The notes: generated by a model from the letters alone, not told the origin. Counted from the first letter of the stretch, positions 35,633 to 45,760 are shown. The stretch: 64,000 nucleotides of DNA from Taibaiella sp041660405 (GCA_041660405.1 JBAZWL010000010.1:1-64000); one strand, 5' to 3'. Translations and numbers: made by a program.

Positions 35633-35656
35633 AGACACTTAAAAGTGTCTTTTTTT
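35633..35656 (+). terminator. intrinsic terminator after the DarA-like gene
   Basis: AGACACTT (35633-35640) pairs with AAGTGTCT (35643-35650), followed by six or more T. Confidence 0.88.
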
Positions 35657-35745
35657 ATGCGATTGTAAAAAACATTTTTCAAAATTTAGAAATAAGAAAG
35701 GTAATTTATATCTTGGGGCTCGATTTCCTAAAACCATAAAAAAAT

Positions 35746-37404
35746 ATGTCTAAATTCTTATCCCTTTGCCTGGCTGCATTCCTATGCCTGGGCCAGATCA
35801 ATGCACAATTTCAAGTGATCGGTAATAGTACCGAGTTCGAGGAACCAGAAACTGGATTCTGCAAAATTATTACAGCCAAAGATGGAGGTACAGTTTATCT
35901 GCACATTACCATTAAAGATGGTATTAATGCAAGGATATACGATCCAGCTCACAAAGTGAAAGTTGTAAAAAATGTTGTACCGGCCTATGGGAAATTAAAG
36001 GGCGGTGATGTCATTGGTGCTTATGAAATTAATGGGAATATAGCATTGTTCATTAGAGAATATGAAGATAAAACGCCTGTATTATACCGGCTCCTTATTG
36101 ATATGCAAAAGGGAACCTTGGTAGATGAAAAGGAAATAGGCACCTTAAAGAAAATGGATATGGGCAAAGGGTATGCCATGCTTTTTGGTAAAGTGCCCAT
36201 GCCGGATTTTTATGTGAGAAAAGATCCTGAAAGTGATAACTATGCGGTAGCATTATTCAACTCATTTGCGAATGATAGAAATGAACGTATTGAGTTGGTA
36301 CACTATAACAAAGACCATAAGGAAATAAGCCGGGCCTTTTATCAATCACCCAACGACGAGTACAAATACCTGACCTTTCAGGATATGACTGTTATGGGTG
36401 ATAAAGAAGTAGTGGCACTAGCGGTAGGTATGAATACCAGGAGTTCCGGCGGAGATCAGAATGGTAGTTTGTTAACGGGGACACTCAGCGCCGGTTCTAA
36501 ATCGCTTGAGTTGAGTAAATTGAATTATCCGGGCGCTGCCCAGATTGATGGCGCCCTGGTGCGTTACAATAAGGTAACCGATGAATACATTTTGCTTTCC
36601 GTAAGACCGGTTAAAGGTTCTAAAAGCGGTGAGTACAAGGCATACAGAACTGTATTAAAAAAGGGGAACAATAGCCCTGTAACCACTATGCTCAGTTCTG
36701 CAAGCCTCAACCGAATTGCTAACCGTCACTTTGAAAAGAAGGATCAGTTTTTGGCCATTCCTCAAAATCTTTATGTGAATGATGATGGAAGTTACACGAT
36801 CATATTTGAGGAAAATATGATGAAAAGCTATACCACGAGTGATTTCATGGGAGGCAACCGCGGCTTTGGCGGTTCAGGTTTCAGCCGCACTACTACTACC
36901 ACCAGAAACACATTTTTTCTGAATGATATCGGGATTATCAGTTATGATAAAGACGGAACGGAAAAAGGTGCTTTCTATATTCCCAAAAGTCAAAAAGTAT
37001 ATTCTTTACCGGATATGATGTACTATTCTTACCGGGAAGAGTCGGCTATAAGTCTGAGCTGGGGGATACAATACAAATCGTTTTACTACCTGAACGGAAA
37101 AAATCAAAACTACGTTTTCATCAATGATATTGAAAAGAACCAAGAGAAGATCGATGACAAAAAACGGGTAACCACGATACAAGGGCTGGAAGACTGCGAA
37201 GCATATGGATTCGCCATAAATAAAGGTACCGAAATGCCGAAGCGTCAACTGGTCTTTATGGACAAAGACAGTAAAAAGGAAAGGGATATAGCCTTGTTTA
37301 CTGTCTCTGCTTATGACCGCGAACATAATATTTTTACAACATTAAAACGCGAACGTACGGGAAGAGATAAATCTGTGAAAATAGTCTGGATGCAACCGCA
37401 ATAA
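35746..37404 (+). CDS. large secreted protein of unknown function
   Basis: A 552-residue protein with a signal peptide (MSKFLSLCLAAFLCLGQINAQ). No known domain is evident. The body is rich in beta-strand-like segments separated by charged loops, for instance GDVIGAYEINGNIALFIRE and LVHYNKDHKEI, which could form a beta-propeller. A Gly/Thr-rich loop (GGNRGFGGSGFSRTTTTTRN, about 373-392) interrupts it. It is likely periplasmic or surface exposed. It has its own terminator and is probably monocistronic. Confidence 0.65.
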   Translation: MSKFLSLCLAAFLCLGQINAQFQVIGNSTEFEEPETGFCKIITAKDGGTVYLHITIKDGINARIYDPAHKVKVVKNVVPAYGKLKGGDVIGAYEINGNIALFIREYEDKTPVLYRLLIDMQKGTLVDEKEIGTLKKMDMGKGYAMLFGKVPMPDFYVRKDPESDNYAVALFNSFANDRNERIELVHYNKDHKEISRAFYQSPNDEYKYLTFQDMTVMGDKEVVALAVGMNTRSSGGDQNGSLLTGTLSAGSKSLELSKLNYPGAAQIDGALVRYNKVTDEYILLSVRPVKGSKSGEYKAYRTVLKKGNNSPVTTMLSSASLNRIANRHFEKKDQFLAIPQNLYVNDDGSYTIIFEENMMKSYTTSDFMGGNRGFGGSGFSRTTTTTRNTFFLNDIGIISYDKDGTEKGAFYIPKSQKVYSLPDMMYYSYREESAISLSWGIQYKSFYYLNGKNQNYVFINDIEKNQEKIDDKKRVTTIQGLEDCEAYGFAINKGTEMPKRQLVFMDKDSKKERDIALFTVSAYDREHNIFTTLKRERTGRDKSVKIVWMQPQ

Positions 37405-37423
37405 CCAGATAAGATATCGAACG

Positions 37424-37452
37424 ACAAAGCCGGCCATGAAGGCCGGCTTTGT
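37424..37452 (+). terminator. intrinsic terminator after the secreted protein gene
   Basis: ACAAAGCCGGCC (37424-37435) pairs perfectly with GGCCGGCTTTGT (37441-37452) across a 5-base loop. Confidence 0.88.
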
Positions 37453-37457
37453 TTATT

Positions 37458-37492
37458 AAGATCTGACAGGTTTCTGAAACCTGTCAGATCTT
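37458..37492. repeat. 16-bp perfect inverted repeat downstream of leuS
   Basis: AAGATCTGACAGGTTT (37458-37473) pairs with its complement at 37477-37492 across the loop CTG, eight bases before the leuS stop. It is an AT/GC-mixed intergenic hairpin of the type scattered through Bacteroidota genomes and may also terminate leuS. Confidence 0.8.
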
Positions 37493-37499
37493 AGGTGTT

Positions 37500-40454
37500 T
37501 TATATCACCACATTGATCATTCTACCAGGAACATAAATGAACTTTTTAGGCTCTTTACCCTCCAGCCATTTCTGAATAACGGCATTGGACAGTACTTCCT
37601 GTTCAATAAAAGATTGTTCCGCATCCAGGGCAAACTCAAGCTCAGTACGGGCTTTACCATTTACGGCTATCGGGTACACCTTGCTGTTTTCTGTAGTATA
37701 TTTTTCATTCCATTGCGGGAAGGCAGCATGTATTACAGAACCTTCGTTACTTAATTGTTTCCACAATTCTTCTGCTACATGTGGTGCATAAGGGGTAAGA
37801 ATCCTGACTAACGGATCCAGTATTTCACGCTTGTGACAGTTCTGTTCTGTCAGTTCATTTACACAAATCATGAATTGGCTTACCGCTGTATTGAAAGAGA
37901 ATTTTTCGGTATCACTTTCAATTTTCTTAATGGTCTTGTGTAAGGTCTTCAACTCTGTATCTGTTGCTTTTTCATCCGTAACGATCCAGCCTTTTTGCTC
38001 ATCATTATATAAGCGCCACAGTTTTTTCAGGAAACGATGTACCCCTTCAATGCCTTTGGTATCCCAGGGTTTACTCATTTCGATAGGACCAAGGAACATT
38101 TCATACATGCGGAAAGTATCGGCGCCATATTGATTTACAATATCGTCAGGGTTGACAACATTGTATTTCGATTTGGACATTTTTTCTGTTTCGCTGCCGC
38201 AGATGTATTTGCCATCTTCCAGAATAAATTCTGCGTCAGCATATTCTGGGCGCCATTGTTTGAATGCTTCTCTATCAAGTTCAATACCATCAACAAAGCT
38301 TACATCAACACGAACTGCATAGTAATTAAAGTCTATGCGATCTTCCTTTTTCCATATTAAGAAGTTGGGATGTTGTTTCCGAATCTCATCGAATATTGAA
38401 AATGTTTGCTTTCCATTATTCATTTCTTCATTGAACTCTGCAATAAATTTCTTCGAAATATAGAGAGTTTTTCCCTCAATTATTTCACCATGATTGGTAA
38501 AATAAAACTTGTAAACATACCTCGTACTTCCCTGTATCATCCCCTGATTCAACATCCGTTTAAACGGTTCATCAAAGCTTAGAAAACCTAAGTCATGCAA
38601 AGCTTTCGTCCACATACGGCTGTACAACAAATGACCCACTGCGTGCTCCGTCCCACCTATATACAGATCAACTTGCTTCCAATAATCAGTTATGTTTTTA
38701 TCAGCAAAAGTGGCATCATTATTAGGATCCATATACCTAAGAAAATACCAGCTGCTACCAGCATAACCTGGCATGGTATTGGTTTCCCTTTTTACCAATT
38801 CACCATTGTTATCCTTAATATATACCCAATCGGTTACATTGGCCAATGGGCCTTCACCTTCAGGTCCTGGCTTATAATGTTCTACATGTGGTAGCTCCAA
38901 AGGTATTTGTTGCAAAGCTTCCGGCAGATTTGCTGCAGGCTCATTTATTGCATAAGGTACATTGTTCCTATATACAATAGGGAAGGGCTCACCCCAATAA
39001 CGTTGGCGGCTGAAACCGGCATCACGTAATTTATAATTGATCTTACGGGTGCCTATATTCTTTTCCTCAAGTAACGACAGCACTTTTGTGGCAGCTTCTT
39101 TTACACCTAAACCACTAATGAATTCGCTATTACTTATAGTTACATTTTTATCGGCAACAGCAGCCTCGCCATTATATAGATCACCGAAAATATTGGTTAT
39201 CGGAATGTTGAAGTGTTTTGCAAATGCATGATCACGATCATCACCAGCAGGTACGGCCATAATAGCTCCTGTACCGTAACCAGCCAAAACATACTCTGAT
39301 ATCCATACCGGAATTTGCCTGCCGGTAAAAGGATGAATAGCGTAAGCACCTGTAAAGCATCCACTGATCTTCTTTTCAGCCATACGCTCCCGTTCACTGC
39401 GGCTCTTTACATAAGCTACATATTGATCTACTTCAGTTTTTTGTTCCGGTGTAGTAATGCTATTTACCAGTTCATGTTCTGGTGCCAGCACCATAAAGTC
39501 TACACCAAAAATAGTATCAGGCCGGGTAGTGAAGACTTGAATTTTGAATTTTGAACTATTCTCTTGCGAAGCAAAATTTTGAATTTTGAATTCAGCTTCT
39601 GCTCCCTCACTTCTTCCAATCCAGTTGCGTTGCATTTCCTTCATAGCCTCGCTCCATTCCAGGTTGTTGAGGCTGTCAATCATGCGGTCAGCAAATTCGG
39701 TGATACGCAGGAACCATTGGCGCATCTTCTTTCTCTCTACCGGATGCCCGCCTCTTTCACTTACACCATTTACCACTTCATCGTTAGCCAATACAGTACC
39801 CAAAGCCTCACACCACCATACCACAGCATGATCCAGGTAGGCCAGGCGATAATGCATCAGTATAGCACGTTTTTCTTCTTCTGTTTTAGTAATCCATTCT
39901 TCGGCAGTAAATGTCAATGTATCCGCTCCCGGAGCAGGATGCAACCGATTACCTTCTTTTTCGAATATAGCAATCAGACCTTCTAACGGTTCTGCTTTTT
40001 GAGTAATTCTGTTAAACCAGCTTTGAAACAATTGCAGGAAAATCCATTGTGTCCACTTATAGTATTTGGGATCACTGGTACGTACTTCACGGCTCCAGTC
40101 ATAGTTGAAGCCTATGTTGTCCAGTTGTTCTTTATAACGGGCAATATTTTTTTCGGTTGTTACTGCGGGATGCTGGCCGGTTTCTAATGCATATTGTTCT
40201 GCAGGTAATCCAAAGGCATCAAAACCCATAGGATGCAATACATTAAAGCCTTTCATGACTTTATAACGGGAAAAAATATCGGAAGCAATATAACCCAAAG
40301 GATGGCCTACATGTAAACCGGCACCACTGGGATACGGAAACATATCCAACACATAATACTTAGGTTTATCTGAAGTATTGGTTACTTTATATACCTGCTG
40401 ATCTTTCCAAAATTGTTTGGCAGCTTGCTCTATATTTCTAAAGTTATATTCCAT
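37500..40454 (-). CDS. leuS: leucyl-tRNA synthetase
   Basis: A 984-residue enzyme that charges tRNA-Leu. The HIGH motif is HVGH within PYPSGAGLHVGHPLGY, the KMSKS loop is EKMSKSKYNVV, and the editing (CP1) domain contains VFTTRPDTIFG. It is longer than the common 800-960 residues. One reason is an insertion before VFTTRPDT (about 15 residues, FKIQNFASQENSSKFKI) encoded by an AT-rich stretch at about 39540-39596 that reads like intergenic repeat DNA. The frame is intact, so the enzyme should be functional. AnmK is encoded directly upstream. Confidence 0.93.
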   Translation of the reverse strand: MEYNFRNIEQAAKQFWKDQQVYKVTNTSDKPKYYVLDMFPYPSGAGLHVGHPLGYIASDIFSRYKVMKGFNVLHPMGFDAFGLPAEQYALETGQHPAVTTEKNIARYKEQLDNIGFNYDWSREVRTSDPKYYKWTQWIFLQLFQSWFNRITQKAEPLEGLIAIFEKEGNRLHPAPGADTLTFTAEEWITKTEEEKRAILMHYRLAYLDHAVVWWCEALGTVLANDEVVNGVSERGGHPVERKKMRQWFLRITEFADRMIDSLNNLEWSEAMKEMQRNWIGRSEGAEAEFKIQNFASQENSSKFKIQVFTTRPDTIFGVDFMVLAPEHELVNSITTPEQKTEVDQYVAYVKSRSERERMAEKKISGCFTGAYAIHPFTGRQIPVWISEYVLAGYGTGAIMAVPAGDDRDHAFAKHFNIPITNIFGDLYNGEAAVADKNVTISNSEFISGLGVKEAATKVLSLLEEKNIGTRKINYKLRDAGFSRQRYWGEPFPIVYRNNVPYAINEPAANLPEALQQIPLELPHVEHYKPGPEGEGPLANVTDWVYIKDNNGELVKRETNTMPGYAGSSWYFLRYMDPNNDATFADKNITDYWKQVDLYIGGTEHAVGHLLYSRMWTKALHDLGFLSFDEPFKRMLNQGMIQGSTRYVYKFYFTNHGEIIEGKTLYISKKFIAEFNEEMNNGKQTFSIFDEIRKQHPNFLIWKKEDRIDFNYYAVRVDVSFVDGIELDREAFKQWRPEYADAEFILEDGKYICGSETEKMSKSKYNVVNPDDIVNQYGADTFRMYEMFLGPIEMSKPWDTKGIEGVHRFLKKLWRLYNDEQKGWIVTDEKATDTELKTLHKTIKKIESDTEKFSFNTAVSQFMICVNELTEQNCHKREILDPLVRILTPYAPHVAEELWKQLSNEGSVIHAAFPQWNEKYTTENSKVYPIAVNGKARTELEFALDAEQSFIEQEVLSNAVIQKWLEGKEPKKFIYVPGRMINVVI

Positions 40455-40458
40455 TTTT

Positions 40459-40560
40459 TAAGTAAAAATTCAAAAGTAAAAAGTCAAAATTTTAAATCGA
40501 AATGTAAAAATCAAAAGCCAAAAATTGGTTTTGAATTTTACATTTTTACTTTTGACTTGA
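40459..40560. repeat. AT-rich imperfect inverted repeat between leuS and anmK
   Basis: About 100 bases of A/T-rich sequence: AAGTAAAAATTCAAAAG on the left and CATTTTTACTTTTGACTT on the right are imperfect inverted copies, joined by TTTAAATC and AAAATTGGTTTTGAA segments. It fills nearly all of the leuS-anmK gap. Its words (AAAATTCAAAA type) resemble those inside leuS. Confidence 0.6.
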
Positions 40561-40562
40561 AA

Positions 40563-41651
40563 TTAATCCACCGGAGGTAACCACATAGCGCCACCTGCGC
40601 TGCTACGTTGTGCGCCTGTTACGGAATGCAGCACATTGATCTCTTCTCTCCAGCGCAGTGTACCGATCAAAGCCATAGCTACTGCTTCTTTATGCTTGAC
40701 GGTTTGCTCATCGGGGATTACAAGTTCTACAGTTCCGTTTTTATTTAATTCTTCCTGCAAGGTTTCCATCAGGAAATCGTTGAAGGCACCGCCACCGGTA
40801 ACCAGCATTTTTTGCGTTTGCAAAGGATGCTGATAGGGTAGTATGGCCTTTGCAATTTGAACAGCAATATGCCTGGCAGCGGTATGCAGCGCATCACTAT
40901 GGTTATCGAGCGATGCGAAGTGGGGCAGTACTTCTTCCGTTACAAAACCATTATGTAACGATTTGGGTATAGTAAGATTATAGAAGGCTACCTGGTTCAC
41001 TTTTTCAAGTACGGCATCATTATTGTTTCCCGACCTTGCCATGCTACCTCTATCATCGTACTCTTTATTTTGTTTTTCTGCAAAATGGTTGAGTAATTGA
41101 TTGGCAGGACAAATATCGAAAGCAACCAGCTCTTCGGCGTTGATCGTAACATTGGCAATGCCACCGATATTCAGGCAAAAATCATAATCAGCAAACAACA
41201 ATTTATCCGCAATAGGAACAATAGGTGCTCCTTGTCCGCCAAGAGCTACGTCCATATTGCGCAAGTCGCTGATCACAGGCAACAAAGTCCAGCCGGCTAT
41301 AGCAGCGCCATCACCGATCTGCGATGTGGTTCTCGCTGATGGTTCATGCCATACTGTATGTCCGTGAGAGGATATGAAATGAATTTTGTGTTGCAGGTTA
41401 TTTCTTTTGATAAAATGATTCACCTGCTCGCCAAGATAATGCCCATAACTGGTATGCAATCTTAAAAATTCAGGAACAGACATAGTATGGGCCCTCCTGA
41501 GATCTGCAGCCAATACTTCCGGATAAGGAACACATTCTGCATTCAGTATCTCATAACCCCATTTACCACTGATTTCTGTCAGTTGGGTAAAGGCAATATC
41601 CAATCCATCGAGAGAGCTTCCGGACATGAGTCCGATCACGTTGTAAACCAT
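40563..41651 (-). CDS. anmK: anhydro-N-acetylmuramic acid kinase
   Basis: A 362-residue sugar kinase that phosphorylates 1,6-anhydro-MurNAc during cell-wall recycling. Family motifs are NVIGLMSGSSLDGLDIAFTQL at the N-terminus (phosphate-binding loop), SHGHTVWHEP, GDGAAIAGWTLLPVISDLRNMDVALGGQGAPIVP and VTGGGAFNDFLMETL. It agrees with Mpl, encoded in this window, in suggesting active peptidoglycan recycling. Usual length for the family. Confidence 0.92.
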   Translation of the reverse strand: MVYNVIGLMSGSSLDGLDIAFTQLTEISGKWGYEILNAECVPYPEVLAADLRRAHTMSVPEFLRLHTSYGHYLGEQVNHFIKRNNLQHKIHFISSHGHTVWHEPSARTTSQIGDGAAIAGWTLLPVISDLRNMDVALGGQGAPIVPIADKLLFADYDFCLNIGGIANVTINAEELVAFDICPANQLLNHFAEKQNKEYDDRGSMARSGNNNDAVLEKVNQVAFYNLTIPKSLHNGFVTEEVLPHFASLDNHSDALHTAARHIAVQIAKAILPYQHPLQTQKMLVTGGGAFNDFLMETLQEELNKNGTVELVIPDEQTVKHKEAVAMALIGTLRWREEINVLHSVTGAQRSSAGGAMWLPPVD

Positions 41652-41853
41652 CTTTATACTATAATTGTAAGGATAATATCTATTTTCGAAACAGACTGCA
41701 AAGTAAAGAAAGAAATCCTGTTAAAAACGGGTGCAGATCAATACCTGTATAGTTTTTTTGCATTTTTGATAAAGAATTTATGCAGGTTTCTGTAATATGG
41801 GAAATGTTGCTCACAAAGACACTAAGTCACAAAGATGTTTTTTATAAAAAAAT

Positions 41854-41880
41854 CTCGCAGCGACACGGCGTCGCTGCGAG
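41854..41880 (-). terminator. rimO terminator hairpin
   Basis: CTCGCAGCGAC (41854-41864) pairs with GTCGCTGCGAG (41870-41880) across ACGGC; in the leftward direction it is followed by ATTTTTTTAT. The gap 41652-41853 holds no gene. Confidence 0.82.
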
Positions 41881-41905
41881 AAAAAATAGGGTTCTGCAGC
41901 AGATA

Positions 41906-43213
41906 TTACACCACTTCCGCTTCCAGGTCGTAATCAAATGCTTTGGTGATCTTTACGTTTACGAAATCGCCGACAGGTAGCTCTTCTTCAGAATGAATAA
42001 TTACTTCATTATCTACCTCAACGCTATCATATTCAGTACGGGCAATGTAGCGACCAGCTTCAATCTTATCAATCAGCACTTTAAATTCTTTGCCGATTAA
42101 TTCCTGGTTCTTTTCATAAGAAATTTCCTGTTGCACTTCCATGATCTCCTGTGCACGGGCTTCTTTTTCTTCAGAAGAAAGTGTATCCTCAAGTTCGTGG
42201 GCAGAAGTATTTTCTTCGTGAGAATAGGTAAAGATACCTACGCGTTCAAAACGTATTTCTTCGAGGAAAGATTTCAATTCTTCTACATCATCGCGGGTTT
42301 CACCAGGGAAACCCGTAATCATGGTGGTACGTAAAGCCATGTTGGGAACTTTATCACGAATAGCCGAGATCAGATCGTACATTTCTGCTTTGGTGATCTG
42401 GCGCTTCATGGCTTTCAGCATGGGATCGCTGCAATGTTGCAACGGCATATCCAGGTAATTACAGATATTATCGCGTTCTTTCATTACATCCAATATTTCC
42501 ATCGGAAATTTGGAAGGGTAGGCGTAATGCAAGCGGATCCACTCCAGGCCGGGAACATCGGACAGATGTTTCATCAGGTCGGGAAGCATTCTCTTTTTAT
42601 AAATATCCAGTCCGTAATAAGTCAGTTCCTGTGCGATCAGCATCACTTCTTTTACACCGTTTTTCACCAGGTGTTTTGCTTCGGTTACAATCTCTTCAAT
42701 GGTTTTGGAAACATGCCCGCCACGCATCAACGGAATAGCACAGAACGAACAGGTACGGTTACAGCCTTCAGAAATTTTGAGGTAGGCATAGTGTTTAGGT
42801 GTGCTCAACATACGTTCACCCAAAAGCTCCTTCTTAAAATCAGCATTCAATTCTTTTAAAATAAAAGGAAGTTCCATGGTTCCAAACCAGGCATCTACTT
42901 CCGGAATTTCTTTAGCAAGATCACCACGGTAACGCTCGCTCAAACAGCCGGTAACATATACTTTATCCAGGCGGCCAGCTTCTTTAAAAGCAACCTGCTC
43001 CAGGATCGTATTGATGGATTCTTCCTTTGCTTTATCAATAAAGCCACAGGTATTCACCACCACTATATTATGATCAAACTTTTCATTCTCGTGTGCTACG
43101 AGGATTTCGTTGGCACGCAACTGGCCGCTTAATACTTCACTATCCACCAGGTTTTTGGAACAACCCAATGTTATGATATTTACCTTATTCTGTTTTAGTG
43201 TTCTGCTTTTCAT
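41906..43213 (-). CDS. rimO: ribosomal protein S12 methylthiotransferase RimO
   Basis: A 435-residue radical-SAM enzyme that adds a methylthio group to an aspartate of ribosomal protein S12. It has the UPF0004 domain (NIITLGCSKNLVDSE, NTCGFIDKAKEES, VTGCLSERY), the radical-SAM cluster motif CNRTCSFCAIP and a C-terminal TRAM domain. SKNLVDSE after the first cysteine is typical of RimO rather than MiaB. I place the start at 43213, because the upstream in-frame ATG at 43243 overlaps the -7 element. Confidence 0.92.
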   Translation of the reverse strand: MKSRTLKQNKVNIITLGCSKNLVDSEVLSGQLRANEILVAHENEKFDHNIVVVNTCGFIDKAKEESINTILEQVAFKEAGRLDKVYVTGCLSERYRGDLAKEIPEVDAWFGTMELPFILKELNADFKKELLGERMLSTPKHYAYLKISEGCNRTCSFCAIPLMRGGHVSKTIEEIVTEAKHLVKNGVKEVMLIAQELTYYGLDIYKKRMLPDLMKHLSDVPGLEWIRLHYAYPSKFPMEILDVMKERDNICNYLDMPLQHCSDPMLKAMKRQITKAEMYDLISAIRDKVPNMALRTTMITGFPGETRDDVEELKSFLEEIRFERVGIFTYSHEENTSAHELEDTLSSEEKEARAQEIMEVQQEISYEKNQELIGKEFKVLIDKIEAGRYIARTEYDSVEVDNEVIIHSEEELPVGDFVNVKITKAFDYDLEAEVV

Positions 43214-43231
43214 CCCTTCAATTAAAGTGCG

Positions 43232-43239
43232 CAAAGGTA
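43232..43239 (-). promoter_or_regulatory. -7 element deciding the rimO start
   Basis: TACCTTTG reads 43239 to 43232 on the minus strand. It lies 18 bases before the ATG at 43213 and would exclude the ATG at 43243. Confidence 0.6.
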
Positions 43240-43392
43240 CCATTATTTAAGGGAAAAGATGCTTAACCTGTATAGATATTGCTTATCAGCTAAGCTTTAA
43301 GCCATGAAACACGAGCTACTTCATATTACGTAAAAAGACGTATTTATTCTATATGTAATGTTAAAGGGTGAACAATCAATGTTATTTGCATT

Positions 43393-43400
43393 TACTTTTG
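43393..43400 (+). promoter_or_regulatory. -7 element upstream of the 738-residue protein gene
   Basis: TACTTTTG fits TAnnTTTG. The implied leader of about 120 bases (43406-43525) contains GGTCACCGGTTGCAACC but no recognised riboswitch. Confidence 0.5.
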
Positions 43401-43525
43401 TGTCCACAGGTCACCGGTTGCAACCTACCTGCTCACACCACCCTTGAAAAGTTTGTTCTGTTGTTTAGTTAAAATAAGTTTCGACAAAAACATTCTTTTT
43501 TTATAAACCCCATAAACCCTAGAAA

Positions 43526-45742
43526 ATGGCAACTTCCAAAAGTTCGCCTCGCAGGATCATTTTGCCTGTGAGCTTCGAAAAACCGCCCAAAACAGAAACC
43601 CCGCTTACCGCATTTGTATTTTCCCGCAGCGGGGAACTCCTTCAGACCATACCGGTCGAAAAAAACACCGCAACCATCAGCACAGATGTAGAAAAAATAT
43701 CTGAACTGAGAGTATTTATTGCACCCGAATTCAAGGAACGCCCGCTAAAAGTGGCCACCATTGCTGATCTTGAAAAATACAGGGCCTATGAACCGGTATT
43801 ACAAACAGACAGTAAAGGCAATCTCACCATTTTGCCCATTCCCGAAAGCCTGATCCGGCTCTGGTGTTTCAAAATATGCAGGTTGAGACTGGATGTGGTA
43901 AAGGATTTCATCATGGACGGTATCACTAAGGAAAAACCTTTGTGCAATGCAAGAGTACATGTATGTGAGATCGATAAGATCAGCTGGTTGCTGCCACGCA
44001 TCCCGGATTTTATCATTAAACAGATTCCGGAAATCATTCTCAAACCAAGAATTCCAATCCCGATTCCTGATCCTGGTCCGTTGAAGAATATTGAGATCCC
44101 GAATCTTAAAAACAGGTTTAACCTTAAGATTAATCCTGCGCTGAAAGTACCCATTCGTCCTGAAATAGCACAGCCTGTTGCTAAAGGGATTGACATGGGG
44201 GATATATCTTTGCCGGACACAGCGCGCAAACAATTGCTGTCCGGAGATGTAGGTATGATCCGCGAAGCCGTAGAAAAGAACTTTGTCCTGTTCCGTCCTA
44301 TATTCTGCAACATACCCTGGATATGGCCTTACTTCTATAAGAGTACAGAAATTGCTACTTTTTACACAGACAATTTTGGCCGTATCGATAAGAACTTTAT
44401 TTACTTCGATTGTGAATCCAAACCTGATCTGTATTTCTGGGTAGAACATTTTATTGACGGTGCCTGGACTACCATCTATCGCAAACCAATACCTTGTAAT
44501 ACTTACTGGGACTATATTTGCGGCACACCATTAAAAATAAAAGTAACCGATCCAAGAGTACTTTGGTGGTGCAATACACCATTGATAGGCGATATAGTTT
44601 GGGTAAAAACAGTGGGCCATGGTGCCAGTGTAAGCCATATACAACAAACTGATGTTACTGCTATAATCCAGGGGAAAACCTTTAACCGTATAGGTTTGAG
44701 CGATGTATCGGTACCAGGCCGCGGCAATGCGGTAGGGGACTATCGTCGTCCGTTTGGTGGAAGCATGTACTTCCTGGTACAGTTTGGTAGTGGCCTGCCG
44801 GATAATAACATTGCCTACTACCGGTGGAGCTATCGCAAATTGCGCAATTCCTTCCTGGGCACGGATCTGGAGCCGTGGACCGTTATGAAAGATCCTGTTT
44901 CCAAATCGTATTCCTTTGAATATACGGATGGTACCGGAACGCATATAGATTATAAAAGCTTTGCATTGGGACCTGTAACCGTAGGTGCTACACAAAACCT
45001 GTTTTACATTCCACCAAACAGCCCGGCTTCGGCGCCTGTAAATGCTCCGGAAAAAGCTGCAGGCTGGGGATACGATACGGCATCTGTAGTATTTGATTCC
45101 AGCAAAATGGATGATGGTTTGTATGAATTCAAGCTGGAGTTGTATAACAAACTGGGCGTGAAAGTAACTAACCTGCCGCGTAACCTATTCCAGGTACCGC
45201 ATGTAGCAACGTTCTCGCCATCTGTAAACGCACCCGACAGTCATTTGATCCTTAACAGTCCGACTGAAGCAAGGGCATACCATATGGTAATGCGTATTGA
45301 TAACCAACCTTGCGAAGCCGAAATTTATCAGCTTACCGTGGAAGGTGTGCCTGCTGCCAGCAATTGCTGTGGCTTTGTGCAATATCAACCGGGTTCTGAT
45401 ATTGGCATCAGTTTCAGGGCATATCATCCGCATAACTTTGCCACCTTTGATTTCCATATACAGAAAGGAACCTGTAGCGATCCGGTACAAACCGGTGCTA
45501 CCAATACCGGTGGTATGGTAATAGGCAGTACGTTTAACGGCGCCGTGGTGAATTATGAGCGTGATATTGCCAGTGTGTATTCCAAATCGTTTGCACCGGC
45601 TACATTGCTGGGTATGTGTGCCAATGAAGCTAAAGCAGCCTTTGCAGAATCGCTGTATGTAGCGTCATTGACAACCAATGGCAATTATATAGCAGGACAG
45701 GATGCTTCCGATCTGGCGGCGTTTGCGCTGGAACCGGTATAG
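43526..45742 (+). CDS. large hypothetical protein, 738 residues
   Basis: A 738-residue protein of no family I can name. There is no signal peptide. The N-terminus has a short basic patch (SKSSPRRIILP), and a Pro-rich linker lies near 175-195 (IPIPIPDPGP). The middle holds several Cys-rich, aromatic segments (FIYFDCESKPDLYFWVEHF, PCNTYWDYICGTPL) that read like carboxypeptidase-regulatory or transthyretin-like strands. The C-terminus is Ala-rich and helical. A single strong hairpin follows, and a promoter precedes it, so it is probably monocistronic. Confidence 0.75.
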   Translation: MATSKSSPRRIILPVSFEKPPKTETPLTAFVFSRSGELLQTIPVEKNTATISTDVEKISELRVFIAPEFKERPLKVATIADLEKYRAYEPVLQTDSKGNLTILPIPESLIRLWCFKICRLRLDVVKDFIMDGITKEKPLCNARVHVCEIDKISWLLPRIPDFIIKQIPEIILKPRIPIPIPDPGPLKNIEIPNLKNRFNLKINPALKVPIRPEIAQPVAKGIDMGDISLPDTARKQLLSGDVGMIREAVEKNFVLFRPIFCNIPWIWPYFYKSTEIATFYTDNFGRIDKNFIYFDCESKPDLYFWVEHFIDGAWTTIYRKPIPCNTYWDYICGTPLKIKVTDPRVLWWCNTPLIGDIVWVKTVGHGASVSHIQQTDVTAIIQGKTFNRIGLSDVSVPGRGNAVGDYRRPFGGSMYFLVQFGSGLPDNNIAYYRWSYRKLRNSFLGTDLEPWTVMKDPVSKSYSFEYTDGTGTHIDYKSFALGPVTVGATQNLFYIPPNSPASAPVNAPEKAAGWGYDTASVVFDSSKMDDGLYEFKLELYNKLGVKVTNLPRNLFQVPHVATFSPSVNAPDSHLILNSPTEARAYHMVMRIDNQPCEAEIYQLTVEGVPAASNCCGFVQYQPGSDIGISFRAYHPHNFATFDFHIQKGTCSDPVQTGATNTGGMVIGSTFNGAVVNYERDIASVYSKSFAPATLLGMCANEAKAAFAESLYVASLTTNGNYIAGQDASDLAAFALEPV

Positions 45743-45760
45743 TTTAGTCAAACGCTTTAC

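Noticed and set aside
43214..43243. Upstream ATG start for rimO
   Set aside because: It overlaps the -7 element at 43232-43239 and adds ten residues not expected at the family N-terminus.
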